64,000 bases of DNA from a virus. A program made the position numbers and the translations under genes. Shown in pieces: positions 53,300 through 59,510 of this stretch. Within the stretch, counting starts at the first letter, position 1. Every line of letters begins with the position of its first letter. The notes beneath the pieces are model-generated. The model ran no database searches and was not told the DNA's origin. It was given only the letters and a program-made list of their open reading frames with translations. The stretch is from the IMG/VR virus record IMGVR_UViG_3300023174_000089, positions 1 to 64,000 of that record, one strand, 5' to 3'.

Positions 53300-53328
53300 A
53301 TTATATAATAGTATTTATCCAATGTCAA
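53300..53328 (-). promoter_or_regulatory. consensus sigma70 promoter for gp32, with embedded late-type box
   Basis: Minus strand: TTGACA (53323-53328), 17-base spacer, TATAAT (53300-53305), a perfect match to both hexamers. The spacer contains GATAAATA (53312-53319), a 7/8 late promoter match. The region overlaps the 3' end of the HAD gene and leaves an about 60-base leader before gp32, within which ATAAACG-like units repeat three times. Confidence 0.9.
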
Positions 53329-53813
53329 GCATACATCTTCAAAATACCAATGGTAGTTAAGGCATCCGTGTGAAGTATACCAATACCACCATCTGTTCTC
53401 CATTGATCAATGTTTTGTGAAGTGTCATCAATCAATAGATAATCTGGTCGAGCATATGTTCTTTTCAATCTTTTACCTGGTACCAGGTTAACAGGAAACT
53501 CAATGTTGTGTTTCTTTAACCAATCTATCTTCTGTTCTCTAATTTCAGCATCACGTTTCTCGGAAGATGTTGATGATAGAATTTCAGTAGGCAGGGGTAA
53601 CGACCTTAGATAGTTAATTAATGTCAAAGCATCAGGCATTAAATCCAACTTTGCAAATTCTCTATCAGCAATAAACATTGTGAAGAACTTGTCAAAAGTT
53701 TTATATGTGTCTGCGTCCCTTGGAGCAATTTTATATAATTCTTTATATCTCTTGTCAAAGTCAGCGATTACACCGTCCATGTCAAGATATATTTTTGTAA
53801 CTTTAGTATGCAT
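53325..53813 (-). CDS. HAD-family 5'-nucleotidase/phosphatase
   Basis: 162 residues. Motif I is D11-M-D13-G-V (YLDMDGVIADFD), the nucleophile and acid/base pair of HAD phosphatases. Motif II is probably EILSSTSS, and the late acidic motif is LLIDDTSQNI. Size and pattern fit the 5'(3')-deoxyribonucleotidase or polynucleotide-phosphatase-like HADs common in phages. It could dephosphorylate host nucleotides or trim nucleic-acid ends. It is inserted between gp59 and gp32, overlapping gp59 by 11 bases. Confidence 0.85.
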   Translation of the reverse strand: MHTKVTKIYLDMDGVIADFDKRYKELYKIAPRDADTYKTFDKFFTMFIADREFAKLDLMPDALTLINYLRSLPLPTEILSSTSSEKRDAEIREQKIDWLKKHNIEFPVNLVPGKRLKRTYARPDYLLIDDTSQNIDQWRTDGGIGILHTDALTTIGILKMYA

Positions 53814-54417
53814 TTTCTTTTATTTTTTCTTTCAAAATTTGTTTGAACTTATTTTTATCATAATGTAAAAATGGTTTATACTTTACACATTTCATTTTAA
53901 AATTTGGCCAAACAATGTCATCATATATTTCTTTTTCCCACATTGGAAAAAAATTCATTAAATCATCCAAAATAACCAGTGTTTCTATCGAAATGTCACC
54001 GTGTTGAGCATATTGCATCAATTTAGGAAATTCATTTTTATTTGCAATCAATAATTCATTTGGATTATCAACATTTTCTAACAGTTTAATTATATCATTT
54101 TCAAAGGTATAAGTCAAGCTTTGTTGCCGTTTTTGCCACTTCTTGTAATTATCTTCGGCTTCTGGACCAAGTATATCACCAATCCATTGGACATTATCTA
54201 CCAAAAAATTGGCAATATAATAATCTCGTAATTCTGTCAATCCAAATTTACGTGATAAACGATAGAATGAATACTTGTCTTTTCTGGTAGAGAATGTGGT
54301 TTTGCTGACATTGGTTTTACCTTTATATTTGATATAATCATAACTATCTGAGGTAAAATGCAACTTCAACGCATGAAACATTGCGAAAGCGGCAAAGCCC
54401 GAATTTTCAACTGTCAT
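53803..54417 (-). CDS. 59: helicase loader gp59
   Basis: 204 residues (T4 gp59: 217). Landmarks shared with T4 gp59: SYDYIKYKGKTNVSKTTFSTRKDKYSFYRLSRKFG, YIANFLVDNVQWIGDI, the mid-protein FENDI, and ISIETLVILDDLMNFF. Gp59 binds fork DNA and gp32 and loads the gp41 helicase. Its place next to gp33 and near gp32 is as in T4. Confidence 0.93.
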   Translation of the reverse strand: MTVENSGFAAFAMFHALKLHFTSDSYDYIKYKGKTNVSKTTFSTRKDKYSFYRLSRKFGLTELRDYYIANFLVDNVQWIGDILGPEAEDNYKKWQKRQQSLTYTFENDIIKLLENVDNPNELLIANKNEFPKLMQYAQHGDISIETLVILDDLMNFFPMWEKEIYDDIVWPNFKMKCVKYKPFLHYDKNKFKQILKEKIKENAY

Positions 54418-54418
54418 A

Positions 54419-54640
54419 CTATAATGGTAATCTAGATGTTTTCTTCAACATATTATTGTCTTGCGCTTCTTCTTTGATTTTAGCTTTGAGCGCAGGTGAG
54501 ATTAGTGTTGCTGCTACTTCAATTTCCAAACCTGTTTCTTTACAATGATGGCAGATTGCATCCATATAACCTAACCGATGTTCTACCACCAATTCTTCAA
54601 TCATCATACTAAATTTTTTTATTTCATCACGGGTGGGCAT
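54419..54640 (-). CDS. 33: late transcription co-activator gp33
   Basis: 73 residues, shorter than T4 gp33 (112). The helical core (KFSMMIEELVVEHRLGYMDAICHHCKETGLEIEVAATLISPALKAKI) follows the gp33 pattern, and the C-terminus ends in hydrophobic SRLPL, the position used for sliding-clamp contact. Gp33 binds RNA polymerase beta-flap and links it to the clamp at TATAAATA late promoters, which are present in this window. Location beside gp59 supports the call. Two Cys/His residues (CHHC) are an oddity. Confidence 0.85.
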   Translation of the reverse strand: MPTRDEIKKFSMMIEELVVEHRLGYMDAICHHCKETGLEIEVAATLISPALKAKIKEEAQDNNMLKKTSRLPL

Positions 54641-54642
54641 AT

Positions 54643-55185
54643 TTAAATTCTACTATAAAATATATGATTACCTATTTTTGTTACAACCTTATTTCTATTC
54701 CAACCAGGATTTACATAAGTTGCGTGGTAATACAACGCATTTGTTTCTGCTATCTTATCATGTAAAACTGGAACTGTCAATGCTCTTTTTGCAATTAAAT
54801 GAGATTCTTCCCATCTATACCGATCATGAATGTGTACCATTTCTTTGACCATACAAGTCCATGAGAATTGGCAAACTGTTCTTAAATTTTGATCAGTTGT
54901 TTTCTGATAAACAACCGAACATATATCTTTAGGGAAAATGCCACTATTTACACGGTTCAATGTGACCTGTGCTACGGCTAATTTACCTTCATATGTTTCG
55001 CCTGCTGATTCATAGTAAATGTTTTTAGCAAGGCATTCTACTTGTTTCTGATAATCTGCTGCAACTTGTTTTTGTGTTGCAGTTGTAACAAACTCTCTCG
55101 ATAGAGTTGGTGCTGTGTATACGATTGTCAATACTGCTAATACTACTGCTAATGTGTTAAACTTCTGTGTGTTAAATTTAAACAT
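54643..55185 (-). CDS. cell wall hydrolase, SleB/CwlJ (Hydrolase_2) family
   Basis: 180 residues. Residues 1-28 are a membrane/signal segment (TLAVVLAVLTIVYTAP). The catalytic domain has CLAKNIYYESAGETYEGKLAVAQVTLNRV, with E59 as the likely acid, then FPKDICSVVYQ, QFSWTC, and ALYYHATYVNPGW near the end. SleB-family enzymes cleave peptidoglycan glycan strands. The N-terminal hydrophobic segment suggests export to the periplasm (signal-arrest-release-like), so an endolysin role is plausible. Leader contains a short GGCAG...CTGCC stem and a GGAAGAAAG site. Confidence 0.88.
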   Translation of the reverse strand: MFKFNTQKFNTLAVVLAVLTIVYTAPTLSREFVTTATQKQVAADYQKQVECLAKNIYYESAGETYEGKLAVAQVTLNRVNSGIFPKDICSVVYQKTTDQNLRTVCQFSWTCMVKEMVHIHDRYRWEESHLIAKRALTVPVLHDKIAETNALYYHATYVNPGWNRNKVVTKIGNHIFYSRI

Positions 55186-55238
55186 CTTTCTTCCTTATTG
55201 ATTACGGCAGCCAAACATCTGACTGCCTTGGTCTCCAA

Positions 55239-55517
55239 TTACGAATTTGTTTTCGTTTTTACTTTAACTTCAGGTTGTGGAGTGGTTTGAGAAACGAATT
55301 GATTGAGAGCTTCCGCTTTCTTTACAATTTCATCTTCTGTGGGAAATGCCGGTAAGGCAGGGTAGTCAGGTGATGTTGTACCAGCAATTTTAGCTGCATC
55401 GACCTGTGTATGCCATTGTTGCTGTAGAGAATCACGTTTGGTGTGAAAATCATCAGTTAGCATATCTTTGGCCATTTTTAAGAGTTCTAGCCGTATCTCG
55501 TATGGTGTCATACTCAT
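55239..55517 (-). CDS. small conserved T4-like phage protein
   Basis: 92 residues starting MSMTPYEIRLELLKMAKDMLTDDFHTKRDSL, a sequence type found in many T4-like marine phages with no assigned role. Helical N-terminal half, Pro-rich middle (PDYPALPAFPTED), and a Lys/Thr-rich end. Excellent ribosome site AAAGGAGAAG. First coding gene after the tmRNA locus. Confidence 0.8.
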   Translation of the reverse strand: MSMTPYEIRLELLKMAKDMLTDDFHTKRDSLQQQWHTQVDAAKIAGTTSPDYPALPAFPTEDEIVKKAEALNQFVSQTTPQPEVKVKTKTNS

Positions 55518-55546
55518 TTACTTCTCCTTTTGTGTGTTGTGTGTGT

Positions 55547-55571
55547 TATCAGCGAAATGTGTGTGCTGATA
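55547..55571 (-). promoter_or_regulatory. hairpin downstream of tmRNA coding piece
   Basis: TATCAGC (55547-55553) pairs with GCTGATA (55565-55571), with an 11-base loop. No T-tract on the minus strand, so probably a processing or stabilising element at the 3' end of the tmRNA transcript. Confidence 0.5.
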
Positions 55572-55630
55572 CATTATATAGGCCAGGTGATTCTGTTGCT
55601 AAGTTCACCTGGTGAAACTCCGCTTACCGT

Positions 55631-55663
55631 TTAGGCAGCAAGTGCAAACTTATTATCGTTAGC
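55631..55663 (-). other. tmRNA tag-peptide reading frame ANDNKFALAA-stop
   Basis: GCT AAC GAT AAT AAG TTT GCA CTT GCT GCC TAA on the minus strand. The ALAA end is the usual ClpXP-type degron and AND- starts are typical of proteobacterial tags. It follows an A/T-rich stretch (AAATTAAATTAAAC) as around known resume sites. Confidence 0.9.
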
Positions 55664-55770
55664 GTTTAATTTAATTTGCTTCTTCGGCCGAGTATCTTCA
55701 ACCCTAACGTCTTTAGCTTTGACGATTCTCCATTGTTCTAATTATTGCTATGTCGAATCTAGGCACCCCC

Positions 55771-55831
55771 ATCAGAAGTATATTGCCACATTTGTGTTTG
55801 CTACCAAGAACCTGGTTCGTCAATATACTTT
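55771..55831 (-). other. tmRNA intervening segment with 10-bp closing stem
   Basis: AAGTATATTG (55776-55785) and CAATATACTT (55821-55830) are perfect inverted repeats flanking the segment between the CCA end and the 5' G of the coding piece. They extend the acceptor helix in the precursor, as in known permuted pre-tmRNAs; the loop is removed to give two pieces. Confidence 0.85.
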
Positions 55832-55884
55832 TGGTGGAGGTGGTGGGAATCGCACCCACGTCCACAACAACTTTGAAACAACTT

Positions 55885-55992
55885 CTACGAATTTCCTAGA
55901 ATTAATAATGTTGCCATAACTAAAGCAACACCACCAATCCAATAATTAAATCTATTTACTTTTTTTTGTTCTACACAATCTTTACTAGGCAT
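55885..55992 (-). CDS. tiny single-pass membrane protein
   Basis: 35 residues from ATG at 55992 (MPSKDCVEQKKVNRFNYWIG), preceded by GGAAGGA. Basic N-terminus, then a hydrophobic helix WIGGVALVMATLLILG. The start overlaps the stop of the 42-residue gene upstream (TAATG), so the two are coupled. The stop lies at the very beginning of the tmRNA acceptor piece. Function unknown; may be envelope-targeted. A longer open frame upstream to 56106 is not credible because it overlaps the other gene. Confidence 0.7.
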   Translation of the reverse strand: MPSKDCVEQKKVNRFNYWIGGVALVMATLLILGNS

Positions 55993-56120
55993 TACAGAAT
56001 CCTTCCTAACAACCAAATGATAAAAAGAAAACTTAAACCACCAGCCAATACTTTTAGAGCCCCGATTTGTCTTGCGTTCTGCTCGGGAGTGCAGAGTTTT
56101 TTCCAATATTTGTTTTGCAT
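55992..56120 (-). CDS. tiny single-pass membrane protein
   Basis: 42 residues (MQNKYWKKLCTPEQNARQIG..., then VLAGGLSFLFIIWLLGRIL). N-terminal basic/polar half, C-terminal hydrophobic helix. AGGAA ribosome site. First gene after a promoter-like region, followed by a second tiny membrane protein and the tmRNA. Unrecognised; holin-like or superinfection-related small proteins have this size, but no specific assignment is justified. Confidence 0.68.
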   Translation of the reverse strand: MQNKYWKKLCTPEQNARQIGALKVLAGGLSFLFIIWLLGRIL

Positions 56121-56129
56121 AGTGTTCCT

Positions 56130-56158
56130 ATTATAAGTGTTTATACTTATATAGGCAA
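56130..56158 (-). promoter_or_regulatory. promoter region with operator-like palindrome
   Basis: Minus strand TTGCCT (56153-56158), 17 bases, TATAAT (56130-56135): a good sigma70 match. Within it TATAAACA resembles a late box. TATAAGT...ACTTATA (56132-56151) forms a 7-bp inverted repeat across the spacer. A sigma70 start would fall almost at the ATG (56120), while the late-type start would include the ribosome site, so which is used is unclear. Confidence 0.55.
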
Positions 56159-56167
56159 CCAGCTTAC

Positions 56168-56827
56168 TTAATATTTACCACTTTTCTCATAATATGAAAT
56201 GGCGTTGACTAGACCTGTGATGTGGTCCTCGGTCTTTTGTTTGAATACGATTGGATGGTTATTCTCAACGGCCATAATGATTACTAGGTCGTGGATAGGT
56301 TCACCTATCAACTCCTCATACATCAACGCATAGGCGCTTGTTTGCCAAAAATAATCTTCAATATCTTCATGGCTTTTAACTTTTTTGGATGTTTTGAAAT
56401 CAATTACCGAAAGCACACCATCAAATTCGGCAATACAATCTACACGACCTGCCATATTCAATTGTTTTGACCAAAGTGCCTGTTCTTGGTAATGAATGTT
56501 ATTAATACGATTCAGGTGTGGTTTAATTGATAAGAACATTTCATGTGCATCAGGCATCACATTACCCAAATCTTCATTATTCAAATATCGTTCACATAGT
56601 GTATGAACATTTGTACCACGAGAAGTTGCTTTCTTGGTAATTGCATTAGCAACATCATCACCTACTTTATTACGCCATGCTTGAAAGATGTGTTTCTTTT
56701 GAGCACCAATCACTGTAGTGACTGATGGTAATTTTGTACCATCAGGCAGTTTGTAGAATCGTCTACCATCAGGAAAAGTTTCTGATTGTAAATCTTGTAA
56801 TTGTTTTGGTGGGCAGTAATTAAACAT
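56168..56827 (-). CDS. PD-(D/E)XK nuclease (RecB-like exonuclease)
   Basis: 219 residues. Motif region: ALWSKQLNMAGRVDCIAEFDGVLSVIDFKTSKK, giving D...(I)DFKxxK, the PD-(D/E)XK core, with a preceding conserved E (CERYLNNE). TSRGTNVHTLCERY is the helical motif typical of phage RecB/Cas4-like nucleases, and FWQTSAYALMYEE follows. Found widely in T4-like cyanophages. Probable role in DNA degradation, repair or recombination. It overlaps the 2OG oxygenase gene by 8 bases. Confidence 0.88.
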   Translation of the reverse strand: MFNYCPPKQLQDLQSETFPDGRRFYKLPDGTKLPSVTTVIGAQKKHIFQAWRNKVGDDVANAITKKATSRGTNVHTLCERYLNNEDLGNVMPDAHEMFLSIKPHLNRINNIHYQEQALWSKQLNMAGRVDCIAEFDGVLSVIDFKTSKKVKSHEDIEDYFWQTSAYALMYEELIGEPIHDLVIIMAVENNHPIVFKQKTEDHITGLVNAISYYEKSGKY

Positions 56828-57599
56828 TTTTTTTCGTCAAAAACTTTTCTTTTAATCTATCAAATAATGCTATATCTTCTGGTGTAAGAGTAACAGCATC
56901 TACATTTTTTCTATATTCTTTTGCTTGATTCTCAACTTGAAAGATATTCCCATAATATTTGAAATTTTTGGTGATTTGCCTTGTGTCATAGGCATCCATA
57001 ATTATATGATAACGATCTTCATCTGAATCATTTCTAATTTGGTGCCACAAATTCACCCACAGAATATAAACTGAACCATCAGCTGGCATATGTAGATTTT
57101 CACCTTGGCAGATATGCACACATTTCTTATTTGTAATTAATGGAATATGAATTCTTGCCATATAGTTATTTGTGTCTGAATCTTTATGAACCAAAGATTT
57201 TGAATGTGCCTGTAAACAAGATACCCTTGCTCGTCTAGGATAAAACCCTAATGATTCCAAATCATCCAACACTTCTTTAATATAACCAACACATCCTGCT
57301 GTTGGATTTTTATGTTCAAATCCTTCTGCGACATTCATATATTTCATGGCTTTATAATTATATTGGCCATTTGGAAAAAATACATCATTTGTTTCTTTAT
57401 CATCAGAATGATAAACTTCCCAACCATCTCGCCAATCACCAGTTCTAGACAATAATGTCCAACCACCAAAGCCATGGTATTCTAGTGTTTCAAATTCTTC
57501 ACCTTGAATCTGTTGTTTACCAAGAGTGAATACATTATTCTCAACCTCTTTTCTCAATCGGTCGATATCAACTTTATAATCCAACTTTTCATACCACAT
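56820..57599 (-). CDS. 2OG-Fe(II) oxygenase, aspartyl/asparaginyl beta-hydroxylase-like
   Basis: 259 residues from ATG at 57599, which overlaps the upstream stop (TAATG) and has a GGAAAC site; a longer frame to 57632 is less likely. The cupin core is RVSCLQAHSKSLVHKDSDTNNYMARIHIPLITN, with H138 and D140 as HxD, and VNLWHQIRNDSDEDRYHIIMDAYD, with H186 and R196 as distal His and 2-oxoglutarate Arg. RIHIPL is typical of the Asp/Arg hydroxylase branch. Substrate unknown; protein hydroxylation is the family norm. It is part of the operon carrying the radical SAM gene. Confidence 0.85.
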   Translation of the reverse strand: MWYEKLDYKVDIDRLRKEVENNVFTLGKQQIQGEEFETLEYHGFGGWTLLSRTGDWRDGWEVYHSDDKETNDVFFPNGQYNYKAMKYMNVAEGFEHKNPTAGCVGYIKEVLDDLESLGFYPRRARVSCLQAHSKSLVHKDSDTNNYMARIHIPLITNKKCVHICQGENLHMPADGSVYILWVNLWHQIRNDSDEDRYHIIMDAYDTRQITKNFKYYGNIFQVENQAKEYRKNVDAVTLTPEDIALFDRLKEKFLTKKNV

Positions 57600-58162
57600 T
57601 ATAAGTTTCCTGTTTCTTTTAAAATTTGACACACATCTTGATAATAATACTGTGTACCTAGAGTAATGGCAAGCCTTTCACTCAAAACATTATTTGGTTT
57701 TACTGCGTGTGGTCGTGTTACATCAAGTAACCACACTTCATTATCTTTTGCGATGAATGATTCTGTTTTTTCCAAATCGTCCTCTTGGTAGATAAATCCA
57801 TTGGTTTGATTATCTATCTGATAGGTATTTGGTTGTTCATCTTTAAACTTATAAAACTGTGTTAAGCAATTTTCAGTTTTTATATAGAAGTTAATTGTTG
57901 AATTTATACCACTATCGGTGTGAGGAGGTATTGAATGGTTCACTTTCATTAAAGACATGAAGAAGTCTTTACGACATCTTTCCGGCAAAACAGAATATAT
58001 TTGTGGATGTAATAATGAATTCAAGTTTAAATATTGTATGCCTTTAAATTGGCCATCAATATTTACACCGTAAGATATTTGAACATCAAGTGGTTCATAA
58101 CCAGGAACAATGAAATTGTTTTTTAATTTAACAAAACTACTTCTTTGATTTCCATTCTTCAT
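57599..58162 (-). CDS. 2OG-Fe(II) oxygenase-like protein
   Basis: 187 residues. MKVNHSIPPHTDSGINSTINFYI gives H81-x-D83; the distal site is TRPHAVKPNNVLSERLAITLG with H152 and R163. The HxD...H...R pattern fits the double-stranded beta-helix of 2OG-Fe(II) oxygenases. It overlaps the next gene by one base (TAATG) and the upstream EF-hand gene by 26 bases. Substrate unknown. Such enzymes next to virion or host-modifying genes are frequent in cyanophages. Confidence 0.78.
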   Translation of the reverse strand: MKNGNQRSSFVKLKNNFIVPGYEPLDVQISYGVNIDGQFKGIQYLNLNSLLHPQIYSVLPERCRKDFFMSLMKVNHSIPPHTDSGINSTINFYIKTENCLTQFYKFKDEQPNTYQIDNQTNGFIYQEDDLEKTESFIAKDNEVWLLDVTRPHAVKPNNVLSERLAITLGTQYYYQDVCQILKETGNL

Positions 58163-58499
58163 ATTGTTTCACGATTTGACATTCATAATCCCAATTAATA
58201 CCTTCATGTGGATTATCCTTAGCGGCTTGCCAAGGTTTACCCAAAATATGTTCGAGAATAGGAATGCCAGGATGTAATATTTTTTCTAATACATCAGCAT
58301 AATCAGTAAACATTTGAAACAACCGCTCTTTATCGGGTTGTTGTAGATTTAAAATGTCGCTGTTCAATTGAGTATCGAAATATTTTACGATATGTTTACG
58401 ATATAACTCAATTTCTTCTTCTGTAACAATACCATCACGGTTGATGTCGGCGTCTGCTACACCATCGTTATTTAAATCAATATCTTTAATATCAGACAT
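58137..58499 (-). CDS. EF-hand-containing small protein
   Basis: 120 residues. The N-terminus MSDIKDIDLNNDGVADADINRDGIVTEEEIELY has two overlapping Ca-binding loops (DLNNDGVADAD and DINRDGIVTEEE), EF-hand or dockerin-like. The remainder is helical (FQMFTDYADVLEKILHPGIPILEHILGKPW) and ends EEWKSKK. It overlaps the Cys-rich gene by 8 bases. Calcium-binding virion or assembly proteins of this size occur in T4-like marine phages; role unknown. Confidence 0.8.
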   Translation of the reverse strand: MSDIKDIDLNNDGVADADINRDGIVTEEEIELYRKHIVKYFDTQLNSDILNLQQPDKERLFQMFTDYADVLEKILHPGIPILEHILGKPWQAAKDNPHEGINWDYECQIVKQYEEWKSKK

Positions 58500-59475
58500 T
58501 TTCTAATTTCCCCTGAAACAGTTTTTCTTTAAATTCTATTAATTTACTTAGATATAGAGCTGTGTAATAAGTAAAAAATACAAGAGCCCAAATTGTGTAT
58601 ACGGCCAAGACTTGTTGTTTTCTATTTGATTTTGGTTTTGGTGGTATATAACTGACCACTCTACAGATAACTGTACCAATTTTCATAATGATACGACCCA
58701 TGGTGTTATCTTGTTTCAAAACACCCATCTTATAAGCCATATGTTCAGACCAAGGTGTTCCAATCTTAACAGCCATTTCAGTTGCAACAATCTTTTGTTC
58801 AATTTTACGGCGTGATTCTTTTTTGATCCAGAACATAAAATCTGGACCTTTAGCATTCATCCATGATGTAACGATACGAGCCCAACGGATATAACCACGA
58901 TAAACCCTCTTATCTGTTTTACGTAACATCTGGCCATATGCCTGATCAGCTGCCCATATTGTAGAACTCATTAGGCCTTTATCATACAAATCAGCACAAA
59001 CGATCTTAGAACAGTTACATGCACAGTTACAATTAAATGTTGCTGAAGCTGCGGCGCCACAATTGTAGCCTACAGTTGCATTACAGTTACAATTATATCC
59101 AGAAGAACAGTTACAATTGGCTTGAAGATACGATTGTGTATCACAGTTTGTGCAATTTATACCAGAACAATTTGTGCACTGAGATTCAAAGGCACCAAAA
59201 GGTAAACACTGCTGACATTGAATGTTTCCACAGTTACAGTTACAGTTTGTGCAATTTGTAGGAGGACAATTGGTATTTGAACAGTTACCATTATCACAGT
59301 TTCCGTCCATATTTCTCTGATAGTATGCTTTATCTTTAAAAGCATCCATGTTTGGACTGGCTGGAGGATTCTTTAAATAACCATTTAAAAACTGCAAAGA
59401 TGCAGAATATGTTGCACCTAAACCTAGTTCGGTCGTTACATCAGATGTCGATATTTGGCCACTTGGTGTTGTCAT
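58492..59475 (-). CDS. Cys/Asn-rich protein with virion-type N-terminus and C-terminal membrane segment
   Basis: 327 residues. The first about 55 resemble phage tail/virion N-termini (MTTPSGQISTSDVTTELG ... AFKDKAYYQRN). Residues 58-160 contain 23 cysteines, most preceded by Asn (GNCSNTNC, TNCNCNCGN, YNCNCN, FNCNCACNC). Residues 165-290 are basic and helical. A hydrophobic segment near the end (VLAVYTIWALVFFTYYTALYL) could span a membrane. It has its own late promoter-like box and sits 30 bases downstream of a radical SAM/SPASM gene, which makes it the obvious candidate substrate. Metal binding through NC repeats is the alternative. Confidence 0.85.
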   Translation of the reverse strand: MTTPSGQISTSDVTTELGLGATYSASLQFLNGYLKNPPASPNMDAFKDKAYYQRNMDGNCDNGNCSNTNCPPTNCTNCNCNCGNIQCQQCLPFGAFESQCTNCSGINCTNCDTQSYLQANCNCSSGYNCNCNATVGYNCGAAASATFNCNCACNCSKIVCADLYDKGLMSSTIWAADQAYGQMLRKTDKRVYRGYIRWARIVTSWMNAKGPDFMFWIKKESRRKIEQKIVATEMAVKIGTPWSEHMAYKMGVLKQDNTMGRIIMKIGTVICRVVSYIPPKPKSNRKQQVLAVYTIWALVFFTYYTALYLSKLIEFKEKLFQGKLENV

Positions 59476-59502
59476 TTTACTGTCCGTTACAATTTATTGT
59501 AG

Positions 59503-59510
59503 TATTTATG
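59503..59510 (-). promoter_or_regulatory. late promoter-like CATAAATA
   Basis: CATAAATA (7/8) on the minus strand overlaps the stop codon of the radical SAM gene. It lies 27 bases before the ATG of the Cys-rich gene, with GGACAG as ribosome site. Confidence 0.5.

Larger units (their letters stand above)
55575..55895 (-). ncRNA. ssrA: permuted two-piece tmRNA locus (ssrA)
   Basis: In minus-strand order the 3' acceptor piece comes first. Its T-arm is GTGGG-TGCGATT-CCCAC, followed by acceptor strand CACCTCC and ACCA ending at 55832. Then come a 61-base intervening segment and the 5' coding piece from 55770 (GGGGGTG, then TAGATTCGAC). GGGGGTG pairs fully with CACCTCC (one G-U). The tag frame (55663-55631) reads ANDNKFALAA then TAA. 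After it CCAGGTGA and TCACCTGG form a helix. This is the gene order of split tmRNAs in alpha- and some betaproteobacteria. Outer limits are approximate. It would rescue stalled ribosomes and tag incomplete proteins. Confidence 0.92.

Noticed and set aside
54633-54848. Plus-strand frame opposite the SleB-type hydrolase
   Set aside because: Antisense to a gene with a clear catalytic domain; no ribosome site or recognisable product.
55832-55870. Stand-alone tRNA gene suggested by T-arm and CCA
   Set aside because: No anticodon or D-arm upstream; the segment pairs with the tmRNA 5' piece instead.
55885-56106. 73-residue frame extending the 35-residue membrane protein
   Set aside because: It would overlap the 42-residue gene almost entirely, while ATG at 55992 has a strong ribosome site.
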